In this document: one piece after another, positions 32,368-44,522 of the stretch | Numbering within the stretch: position 1 is the stretch's first letter | How the letters are laid out: each line of letters opens with the position of its first letter | The notes under the pieces: model-generated | What the model saw: the letters and a program-made list of their open reading frames with translations, nothing else | Database searches by the model: none | Told to the model about the DNA's origin: nothing | Translations under genes and position numbers: made by a program | DNA from: Dendrophyllia cribrosa | Lineage: Eukaryota; Cnidaria; Anthozoa; Scleractinia; Dendrophylliidae | Assembly (NCBI GenBank): GCA_024195265.1 | Contig: JAJLRJ010000001.1 | Location: 2,103,910-2,167,909, forward strand | Length of the DNA: 64,000 nucleotides | Direction: 5' to 3'

Positions 32368-35300
32368 CGTTTGGAGATCTAAGGTCATTGGTACCTCAAT
32401 AGGGCTGAAATTAAGCACTCACCAATCTCGACTTTCTCCAAGTCCTCAAGGGCAATGCGTTCATACTGAGTTATTCTTTCGGCTTCGTCATCATAGCTGT
32501 GAAGAATAAAACACTCTTAAAACACTCTTCTTTGCGCGAAGGGCTGTAAGCAGTAGGAGAACAACCCTGGGATGGAGTAGAAGAAAATAAACTGTGTGCA
32601 GACATCTCAAAATAGGAAGCATCCGCGCGCAGATGGCATTTGCACAATGGTGGGAGGTGGGACAAATTTTGAAATATAGCTTAATATTTTGCAACACTGC
32701 ACAAAATTGTGCAATAACAAAAGTACTGCACAAAGACATCGGTACGGGAATTTTTATTTATTTTACCAAATATTTGTACAGGAATATCTAATTTAGCGGA
32801 ATTGGGATGTTTGGTCCCCCCGATTCGCCACCCCACCCCTCTAAGCATGCTCGAATGTTTGGTATGTTAATTTCAGAGAAGGTTCTTAACATTTCGTAGC
32901 GTGTCCTTCTCATAACTTACGGCTGTAACTGGAAATTATGTTTAGCTTACCTAGCCACATAGTATGCATGATACGTGAGTAGCAGAATCACATCCTGATC
33001 TTGAGTTACTTCACCATCCATGCTACAAAAGAAAAGGAAGTTTATGCATTCTCCTTATCACAGTATAATAAAAAAACAAAAGTTAAAACAAGATGGTTTT
33101 AACTTTTGAGTATCGGGATGTGATCATTCAATTAATCAAATAAACGCTACTGACCGGTACTTTCCTGTGGTACTGTTTATTGGACCGTACAAGGTGGTTC
33201 TAACTTTTGAGTCTTTGAATGAAATCCTAAAGTGTGACCATTCGAATGAAAGCTATTGAGCAGTACTTTCCTGTGGTACTGTTTATTATGCTGTACAAGG
33301 TGGTTCTAACTTTTGAGTCTGTGAATGAAATCCTTAAGTGTGACCATTCAAATGAAAGCTATTGAGCAGTACTTTCCTGTAGTACTGTTTATTGTGCTGT
33401 ACAAGGTGGTTCTAACTTTTGAGTCTGTAGATGAAGTCCTAAAGTGCGACAATTCAAATAAGAGCTATTGAGCAGTACTTTCCTGTGGTGCTGTTTATTG
33501 TGCTGTACAAGGTGGTTCTAACTTTTCAGTCTGTGGATGAAATCCTAAAGAGTAACCATTCAAATGAAAGCTACTGAGCAGTGCATTCCTGTGGTACTGT
33601 TAATAAGGCTATACAAGGTGGTTCTAACTTTTGAGTCTGTGGATGAAATCCATAAGTATGATCATACAAGTGAAGTGAACAGTACTTTCTGATAGTAGCA
33701 AAGATTAGGAGTCCTGCACCCTTGGAGGCAACGTTCAAAACAAATAAACGTCATGTACCTGTAAAATGGATCAACCAAGGCCCAGCCGCACATGCATTCC
33801 TCCTCATCAGTAAGCAGAAGCTGTTTACAGTGTTGTACCAATTGTGCCACGCACTCTTCTCTCTCCATTGTCCATTGCTCCTCCTCTGGGCCATTCTTCA
33901 TAGCTGCTATCAGCGCTGCTATGTCTTCAGTCACTGGGTTTCCAAGCATTACGTCTGTGAGGAAAATATTTGACTTAAAAAAAAAGAACAGTACAACATA
34001 TAGGGAGGTAGGTTAGAGCCCCACAACAAATACGCACCATTTTCGCGGGTACATACTGTAATGCTAAGTGTCCTCGATAAGCACAAGGCGCCGCTAAATT
34101 CATTTTACACAGGATTTTCATAGCCTCATACTTTAGTCCTCATGTAGATTTTTGTATATTATATGGTTGTTTAAAGTTAAGCGAGTCTATCTTTTTCAGG
34201 GACAACACGAAGATATGAGTTCTGCGATACAGTGTACCTACCAATCAGTGTTTGTCTATAAGCCGCCTTGAACCTGTTCAGGTAATATCTGCAAGAAAAC
34301 AAACAAAAAAACATGACATTGCTTTTATAACTTCCCACAAGTGAGTTGATGATTTAATGGTGATTAAACCATAACTACGTGTTCATGTAGAACCACGCAC
34401 GAAAAGTTAGATAAAAACTACAAACAGAATTACGATAGATGTGTACAAAGAGTTACATACATTAGTCAAGTAAAACTTCATACAGAGTTTACATACTGCT
34501 CCAAACTGACAAAACAAACCTGTTAGCGGAGTTGTAACCATCTTTCATCACACCAGTAAACCTTCTTTCTCCTGTTCTGGTGAAGTCTCCCTGAAGAGTT
34601 GAAACAACACTTGAGCTGTTGTTGAAGTTAGCAAACAACTAGCACAGTAAACAGTTTCTCAGTGAAACGTCCATTAAGGGGACACCATCGGGACCAGGAG
34701 AAGTGTCCCCTTAATAGAGATGATAATTACAAAGATTGGATATGGGACGGTTTTGCCGGCCGGGACCAGAAGAACAGTCCCCTTAATAGAGATGATAATT
34801 ACAAAGATTGGATATGGGACGGTTTTGCCGGCTGGGACCAGAAGAACAGTCCCCTTAATAGAGATGATAATTACAAAGATTGGATATGGGACGGTTTTGC
34901 CGGCTGGGACCAGAAGAACAGTCCCCTTAATAGAGATGATAATTACAAAGATTGGATATGGGACGGTTTTGCCGGCTGGGACCAGAAGAACAGTCCCCTT
35001 AATAGAGATGATAATTACAAAGATTGGATATGGGACGGTTTTGCCGGCTGGGACCAGAAGAACAGTCCCCTTAATAGAGATGATAATTACAAAGATTGGA
35101 TATGGGACGGTTTTGCCGGCTGGGACCAGAAGAACAGTCCCCTTAATAGAGATGATAATTACAAAGATTGGATATGGGACGGTTTTGCCGGCCGGGACCA
35201 GAAGAACAGTCCCCTTAATAGAGATGATAATTACAAAGATTGGATATGGGACGGTTTTGCCGGCTGGGACCAGAAGAACAGTCCCCTTAATAGAGATGAT

Positions 35301-38300
35301 AATTACAAAGATTGGATATGGGACGGTTTTGCCGGCCGGGACCAGAAGAACAGTCCCCTTAATAGAGATGATAATTACAAAGATTGGATATGGGACGGTT
35401 TTGCCGGCCGGGACCAGAAGAACAGTCCCCTTAATAGCAATGATAATTACAAAGATTGTATATGGGACGGTTTTGCCGGCCGGGACCAGAAGAACAGTCC
35501 CCTTAATAGCAATGATAATTACAAAGATTGGATATGGGACGGTTTTGCCGGCCGGGACCAGAAGAACAGTCCCCTTAATAGAGATGATAATTACAAAGAT
35601 TGTATATGGGACGGTTTTGCCGGCCGGGACCAGAAGAACAGTCCCCTTAATAGAGATGATAATTACAAAGATTGTATATGGGACGGTTTTGCCGGCCGGG
35701 ACCAGAAGAACAGTCCCCTTAATAGAGATGATAATTACAAAGATTGTATATGGGACGGTTTTGCCGGCCGGGACCAGAAGAACAGTCCCCTTAATAGAGA
35801 TGATAATTACAAAGATTGTATATGGGACGGTTTTGCCGGCCGGGACCAGAAGAACAGTCCCCTTAATAGAGATGATAATTACAAAGATTGTATATGGGAC
35901 GGTTTTGCCGGCCGGGACCAGAAGAACAGTCCCCTTAATAGAGATGATAATTACAAAGATTGTATATGGGACGGTTTTGCCGGCCGGGACCAGAAGAACA
36001 GTCCCCTTAATAGAGATGATAATTACAAAGATTGTATATGGGACGGTTTTGCCGGCCGGGACCAGAAGAACAGTCCCCTTAATAGAGATGATAATTACAA
36101 AGATTGTATATGGGACGGTTTTGCCGGCCGGGACCAGAAGAACAGTCCCCTTAATAGAGATGCCCCTTAAATAGAGGTGATAGTTGTACAAAGCTTCTAT
36201 GAGCGTTTTGCAGGCGGGGCTTAGACTACGAGCAGTCTCTCTTTCCCAGCTAAGTCCGTCGAGCGAGTAACGGCCATTATCCGTTCGCTAATGTTTTTTC
36301 GTTACTCGCTCGACGGACTTAGCTGGGAAAGAGAGACTGCTCGTAGTCTAGGCGGGGCTAGGAGAAGTGTCCCATTAATGGAGGTGTCCCCAAGTAGCAG
36401 TTTCACTGTACTTACATTGTAGTCTTAACTACTGAAGCATAGTTAAACAACAAAATAGGCCAGCTGGCAAAATATTGATGTTAAGTAATGATCCGCATAA
36501 GAAGGATAGCGCTGAACGGCAATGGAATGTCAAACACGATGGAATGTCAAGATTTTTCATTGTTACAACTAGTGATCTCATTGGCCTAGACTCAAAAACC
36601 GCTAAAAAGTTAAGGTTCAAGGTGCATTGTGTCTATTTTTTTTAAGGTTTCAAGTAATTTGAGACCCAATCACACAACATACAGTTTTTAAAAGAAATTG
36701 TATTTGGGGAACTTCATCAAAGAAGCAAAATTATTAGCTATTGTCTTCTGCTATTCTGATTGGTTAAGCACGAACATTTCCTAAAATTTATTTAACGCAA
36801 ATGGATTTTCTTTATTTTTATAATGAAATAAAATTACTAACCATCAGCTCCTCCTCTATTCTTGAAATCAAAGATGTTCTATGTGGGAAAGAGCTAATGC
36901 CGCGGAACAATGAAGTTTGCTATCATTCTTATGTGGAACAATACTTAATAAATTTGTTTCTCTGTCTTTCACTTTTCTTTCTCTCTGGTAAATGCCTTCT
37001 GATAACATGGTTCCTTCACAGACGTCAATTGGGGCATGATGCAACTCCACTTGGCACTTTGTACACAGGAAACTGCCAAGGATGCCCAACGGATAATTTC
37101 GGTGGAATTTCTGTTCGAAAGGCATCTGAATTGCCTGGGAAATTCGTGAGTTTTATTTCAGAGAAATTTTACCACGTCCTTTTACAGCATGAGAAATTAG
37201 TGCAATTTGTTTTCAAAAAGGATAAATATGTCATTCTTGGTTTACAACGAAGATGAATAAGGTTCCACTCTCTAACATCAAACTATGTTAAGCTTTCACA
37301 AATAACCTTTTAAAACAATATAGGAAAACAGAAAACAAATTAATTAAAAAAGTAATTCTGCAATTTTGCGTGTTTCATGTCTTTGATATACAATCCTCTA
37401 AAACCTATGCATCAAACAAGTGATATCTGCAGTTTAAAATCACAGAAAAATTCTTACCTTCATTGCTGCAGTACCAGCATACTGTCGACTGATAGCATCC
37501 CCATTACTGGCCCACATTTCTTGAAAAGACGTTCTGATAGATGCAGGAAGGATCTGATCTGGAAGCTGCTTGCCAAGTTTCTTCAGCTAAAAGTAATCAA
37601 ACAATAACTGTTTTTTGGTGTTTCAAAAATAACTTAGATATTTTATCCCTTCTTGAACTCTTACAATTTATACAAATTCAGGTGTACATGTGTATTGTCC
37701 CCTTAACAGGGTCTTTAAACAGAATCCATGTTTTATTTGCAATACTATATACCTGTTGCTCCATAATATGCCGTGCTAAAGCTGCTTGCACAACATTTGT
37801 TCTGTCCAGACAATCCATGCAGTTAACACGGAACACGCCTCGCTGATCACAGATGATTCCTTTAGCATCCGTCCTTTTACAGAAAAAAATGCAGCAATTA
37901 GTTTATAATTATCAGGGCACAGTTCTTTTGGTTTTGCATTGCCACACTTTGTGATTGGCCAAAAAATCTTGCGCCACTTTATCAACCAATCCGAAGTAAA
38001 ACAAAACCAATCGTGACTTACGTCCTCTCACAGGTTTTCCCACACTTGACGCTTCAAGTTAATTGGTTCATTTAATTGTCTGCGTCTGCAGTTGTGAGTC
38101 ACAGTGATTACTTTGGTTTTGGTTTTACGACACTCAATTGAAAAGTGCTCTATAAGGTTTTCCATCTGGGTTTTAACAGAAGCGTATCACCTACAGTTTG
38201 TGTATAGTTTTGGCAACATGTAATTTTAGCATTTTCACTGCAGGAGCTAAACTATGACCCATGTTATGTGGTGTTAACTTTTTCATTTCTCAGTAAAACC

Positions 38301-41300
38301 CTAAACTTTGAATATTCATGTGAAAGCTCGATAGCTACATACATGTTCTATCTTGATAGAGCGATTTTCGTATGACCTTGAAATGGAACGCGCGTACAGA
38401 GCCAAAACAACAAATGAACGCGAAAAGTAAACATTAGATTGGTTTATCGAACAGAGTCAAACGCGCGCGGATTTTGATTGGCTTATCGAACATGCAACGT
38501 GTTGAATCCAAAAAAAAGTAATTTTCCGCTTTTTTCCGCAACTCGAAACAACAAAATGCCGAACTGGAGAGTAAATACTCGTGAAGGACTTTACAACTCT
38601 GGCGTAGCCTATCCCTTGCAAAAAAGGTACCAGATTTTGGCTATGCAGTCAGTGCACGCGAAAACCGCGTATGCTACAATACCGCTCGAACAATTTGCAA
38701 AAAAATTCATCGCGACCGGAGATTGTCAAGCTGGAGGAAGAGGGAGGCCACAAAAGAAAATGGAACCTTCGGGCTCTCCATCCTTCGGTGTAAACTCACT
38801 CCTGATGAAATGACGAAGCACGAAAGACTACTTCATTGGCTATAATGAGAAAGACCTCTGAAATAACCACAGATAAAAAAACACTATTAAATTTCCACCG
38901 ACTTTCGAAAACACGCACAACACAGCACATTTGATCTTTCGTCCGAGAACTTTCTGAAAATCGTGCAATCAATATTCTGTTTGACGTCATTCTGTTTTTG
39001 ACATTCCGATTGGTTTATCGAACAAGCGCATTTGCCATATTAGGGTTGTTTACGCGGGAAACGAAACGAGGCTTTTGTTTCGATCTGTTCAATCATTGGC
39101 GGATGAAACAAATCGCAAACACTCTCCGAACCGTTTTTCAAGGTCATACGAAAATCGCTCTATTGATTTTGGTGGTTCTTGCTTTTACTTGCTTTTTGTG
39201 ACCATTTAAAGCTGAATTACAGTCCGTACTGCGCAATCTCGGGGTTTGTTTTCATTTTTTGTTTTGAATTTGTTGATATGTTACAATTCGGTAATAGCAT
39301 ACATGGAGTAAATGGGAGTAAACCGTCAGTCCGCTATTATGGCCGCTGTGTTTACGAATGTTCGATGAGCTGAAACGTCGGTTTGGGAAAACTTTGGGAT
39401 TCTTTTACTTGTTATTATTATTTGGCAAGGACATCTTGACGTTAATAATGAAGGAAAAGGTAAGTTTGTCCCGTAATTTTCATTTTCGCTTGTAAACGTT
39501 CATTGTTTGTGAGTCTCACAAACATTGCCGAGCTGAGATTGCGCAGTACGGACTGTAATTAATCTTTACGTGGAAGCTATTGACCAGTACATTCATGTGG
39601 AGCTGTTTATTATGCTGTTTATGGTTCAGTGTTCTAATGTTCAATTCTATGGATGAAATGATGGTTTTTCCATATTCGAATACTGAAAACTGGAATTTTT
39701 TAGCTTTGAATGTGCAACTTCTTTGCAGTGAAAGGGTTTTGTATAATGTGGACCAATATGTTTATGTATCTGCCGGCCCTAATTAATTTTGTCGTGTACT
39801 AGACGTTTGAGATGTCCTCTAGTCATTTTGACTCACCAGCAGTATCTGACTTCCTTTATAACTTCAAGGATGCTCTCCACCAGTACTGAAACATTTTCAA
39901 ATCTCATTCCACGGCTGTTGCAAAAGAAAAGTATGATCTTATTTCAGCCTACATGTTATACTGAGCTAAAAATAGTTTCATGATTGTTTCTAACAGCAGT
40001 CGGACTTATCTTTAAGTTGGCAAACTAAACTACATTAAGTCTCTTTTTCTTTCAGGGAGAGTGAGAATCGAAACTTTTGAACATGCTTTTACTTTATAAG
40101 AACCGGGATAAGAACAAATGCAAAGTTCTACACAGCCCTTACTAACCCCAATGCTAACTGGATTTGGATTTTTTTTACAGAAATGTTTGCTCTGATTGTC
40201 AGCTGCATGACTCTTTACTATCTTGCATAGCTTTCATCAAAGTGTAATGGAATTCTTAAGTGTGTGATAAATGACTTACCAATACTCATGAAAATCAAAT
40301 GTAACATAAGTAAGGAAAGGGCTGTTGTAGGCCAGAATGTTGTCCATGAAAACATCACTTATTATCTGGGGAAAAATACATTAGAGAGAGAGCTATCAGA
40401 CAGAATAAGGTCTTGTTGGTATGATGCATGAGAAAATCTACAAAATCCAAACAAATTGTTTTTCCTTTGCTGACAAGAATAGTAAAAACCAACATCAAAC
40501 CTTACTATCAAAATGCCAACTTAAACACTCGTGACTAATTGAAAGGGTGGTACTCATACAATCACTTAATAAACGAGTTTAGGCAAAATATCACTTTGTT
40601 GCTCAATTACATTGTTTTATATCTTACCTTCTCTCTCCCTGACTGATCCACTAAACTTAGAATAGCCTAAGGCAAAAATAAAAGCAAGACGGCATTGAAA
40701 AACTACTTTTAACACTGTATAATAAACAGAAATCCTTATTACATAATATGAATCTAAATACGCAAGCAATTCAAATTACTGACCACATTTTTATAAAGTG
40801 CAAGCTGGTGGTCAAAGTGTTTTCTGAAGGCCAACTGAGTCTCACTTTCATCTGTAGACAAAAGCATTGCACTTAAAATTAAAACTGTGCAATTCACATA
40901 CAATGAATATATCCTTAAGTGCGGCCTATATCAACTAGACTAAAGTGCAATAATTAATTTAATATATAAAAGAGTATTTTGATTGGTTTTGTGTGTGGTT
41001 CTGAAATGAACATTCCATCTTTCTCACAAATGCCTCTGTCAGCTCACTTCACTGTACCTCTGTCTAATCTTGGTGGTGGCCGGTATTTGTAACCAGGTTG
41101 ACTCCAGTACACTGGGACAGAACCTCTCACTTGTACAAATGACACATTGTGTGTTGAAGTGCAAATGATCTACAAATCAGTGTGAAAAAAATAACAACAG
41201 CCATGTAAAGAATAAGCTGTAACTGAAACCTGCGGAGGCACAAATTATAACATCATATGGACGGTCTAGCAACAAATAATAACTAGAACTACAGTTGAAC

Positions 41301-44300
41301 CCATTAACCCTTTCACTCTCTGAGTCAATTATGGAGACATGTAGTGCAGTTCTAACTTTTGAGTTTGTTGACAAAATCCTATGGTGCGACCATTCAAATG
41401 AAACCTCTTTGGCAATACTTTTGCATGGTACAAAATGAAATTTGATATTTTTCTTTAATTTTTATTTTGGCACTCTTGGGAGTTAAAGAGTTAATATACA
41501 TGTAGACATCCCTGGGACCTGAATTCCTTTTTTTGAAGCTTGGAAGAATTTGAAAAAATCTCTTCTCTATCTCTGGGGGGTCTAAAGAGAATACAGGTAA
41601 CATCACCTTGAAAAACACAGCATATACATATACTGTGTTACTGAAATTTATTCCGTAAGGTTCCTTTAACGTAACATTTTCACAAACCTGTTCTGTTTCC
41701 ACATAATTTGCTACATCTCCATTATCATCAACACCACGCCTTCTGTAACGTGTCCCTGTAATTCGCAAACAAGAAAATAAAGGACATTCGCGCTAACTGT
41801 TTATGCGCATCCTTACTGCACACGCAATTCATGTTGCAATGCCATGCTACGTCATGCACGAGTGCGCGCGCAAGAGAAGAAATCTAAGCATATAATGGAC
41901 TGGTAGCCATTGCATTAACTTTGCTTAGATTTAACTCGCTTGGATGGTCGGTGACCCCCAACTTTTTTTGATAGATAATTTTCTTTGCCACTTCTCGACA
42001 GATTGTGAAAAAATGAACAAAAAATCAATGTAGGAAGTTTAATTTTTTTCCATTTTTCTACCCGCGGGACATCGAATCCTGCCAATTTGCGGCTGTCAGA
42101 GTTTGCAAATGCTGTTGTTTAAAGATTAAATATGCTTTAAAAACGTCACCAGTTGAATGAATTTGCTGAACAGACCGACTCACATAAAATTTGGGAAAGA
42201 AAGTTGCATTATAGAGATTTATTTGCAATATTTTTACACTAACAGACATTGGGGTCTCATCCTGTAAGGAAGACCAATTTCTCAAAATAAGGGTTACCTT
42301 TCAGATATCTTATCTCGGAAACGAAGTGAGTGACCCGCTCATTTTTTTGCATTTCTGACAAGAACAACTCATAACCTAGCTGTAGCAAAAGTTTTATAAA
42401 AAAATCAATGTTAGAAGATTTTCGCGCGAACGTCCTAAAGGACGTTCGCGCTAATTGTTTATGCGCATCCTTACTGCGCATGCAATTCATGTCACAGCGC
42501 CATGCTACGTTATGCACAAGCGCGCGCAAGAGAAGAAATCTAAGCACATGAAGGGCTGGTAGCCGTTTTGTTAACTTTGCTTAGATTTCACTCGCTTGGA
42601 TAGTTGGTGACCCCCAATTTTTTTTTGATAGATAAATTTTCTTTGCCAATTCTCCACAGATTGTAAAAAAATGAACAAAAAATCAATGTAGGAAGTTTAA
42701 ATTTTTTCCATTTTTCTACCCGCGCGACATCGAATCCTCGCAACTTGCGGCTGTCAGAGTTTGCAAATGCTGTCGTTTACAGATTAGATTTCCTCTAAAG
42801 AACGTTACCAGTTGAACGAATTTGCTTAATAGACCCACTCATACAAAATTTGGCACAGAAAATTGCATTTTAGAGATTCATTAACAATATTTTTGGACTA
42901 ACAGACATTGGGGCCATATCGAGTTGGGAAGGCCGATTTTTCGAAATTAGGGTCACCTTTCAGATATCTTATCACCAAAACGAAGTCGGTGACCCCCCAT
43001 TTTTTTGCATTTCTGATACGAGTAACTCATTGCCTAACTGCAGCAAAAGTTTTATAAAAAAATCAATGTTAGAAGATTTTCGCGCGAATGTCCTTAAGTC
43101 AGCGAGTAGAGATAAATGACAATGAACTTTGTCAACTTCTCCACAATGTTCTTACCAGCTCGATTTACACTCCTCCTGGATATAAGCACCAAATCAAACT
43201 CTTCAGGGGGAAACGGTGCAACTCTTTTCTCCTCACCCTCCTCTGCATCATCATCTTCAAATGTGTTCACACAATGAGCTATTCTGCAATAGCCTTGAAT
43301 TATGGGCATAACCCATTTATGGGCAATAACGTCCTACAACGTAATTGTTATTTATGGCATTTATTTAACAATATTATTAATAACAAAGTGAAACCAAAAT
43401 GTAATAAGAAAAAAAGGCAAGTAGGCACCCCTATGCAAATTATTAAATATTAAATATTTAAGCTTAAATATTATTATAATTAACACTAAATATTGGATGA
43501 ATAGATATGTTGCAGGTAATTTTCGTTTTTAGTTAATTTTATTTTTAACTACAGTAGGTAATTTTTTTTGACTACATGTAGGTAAGTTTTTCTAACTAGT
43601 ATATTTTTATTGTTTGAAGGTAGGAGTTGAGTTAGGGTCAGGGTGACTTAGCATACAACAAATCATTTTGTAGCCAGGGTTTGTGATTAGCACTTGGCAT
43701 TACAGTTTGAGGGTTAGAGGGTGGGGGTGTGATAGAGTGGTCAGTCTGTCAAACATTCTATCTGAAGAGATCAAGGACAGTCATTCAAGCCAAGTCTCTA
43801 CCATAATGTTGGCTCCTTAGAGAAGGATATTGTCTCTTTTCATTCATGTATGACACAAAATAATGGGTATGAGAAAAAATAGATTTAGGGGTATTAACCT
43901 TGTGATTGACTGGCAATTCCCAACCAGGGGGAGTTTCAATATTCCTACTCGCTTCATTTTTGGAAAAAGAAGATAAGCATCATCTGGAGGGCTACTTTGC
44001 TCTTTTCGCTGAAGAGCTGGGATGTTTTGAAATTGGATAATTGAGTAGGTGATTAAAGGATTCTCCCTTTCACCAGAAGCCATGCCCATCTAAGACAGGC
44101 ATCTAAAGCATGCAGACATACCTCACTGTCCAAAAGCTCCTTCAGCATAAACTCATTCCAAAAGAATCTCTTGTCACACTAGCAAAAATTCAATATTATC
44201 AGTGAACATATCACCAGCTAATCTATACAAAAGCAAGAATAATTTCCTTATAACTGAAGCAAACAATGTTATTGTACAAAAAAACACAGATACACAAAGT

Positions 44301-44485
44301 CTTTGTCAGAGCCATGTACATTTTACACATAATTATTTCAGTAGCCATTTGGGGAAATTGAGCGGGAGGGGAGGCCACTGAACCCAGAAGAAAAAGGGTT
44401 TGGGGAAGTGGTCCAAGAGAAGCGTGTAGGAACTAGGAACCAGAACAAAGTGGCATTTTTAGAAAGAGAAAGACAGGAACACTCA

Positions 44486-44522
<37 letters not shown>

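Larger units (their letters stand above)
34660..36408. mobile_element. TIR element carrying a 72-bp minisatellite, intron 16
   Basis: Left end CAGTGAAACGTCCATTAAGG, right end reading GGTGTCCCCAAGTAGCAGTTTCACTG. The tips CAGTGAAAC and GGGGACACC match as inverted repeats. CAGTG-type ends with GGACACC are seen in mariner-like elements (family placement is inference; no clear TA duplication on the left). Between the ends are the 72-bp array and, near the right end, a foldback. Confidence 0.6.

Noticed and set aside
33085..33690. CRISPR-like array
   Set aside because: Units are contiguous 106-bp satellites without unique spacers, in a eukaryotic intron.
34662..36191. Three overlapping open frames of about 500 codons (both strands) as a repeat protein
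   Set aside because: They come from a 72-bp stop-free tandem repeat whose length is a multiple of three; the array lies in an INPP5F intron and inside a transposon.
36801..37256. 151-codon plus-strand frame with acceptor-like and donor-like borders (37021-37144)
   Set aside because: No recognisable domain; it lies in INPP5F intron 16 on the opposite strand, and the borders are not supported by anything else.
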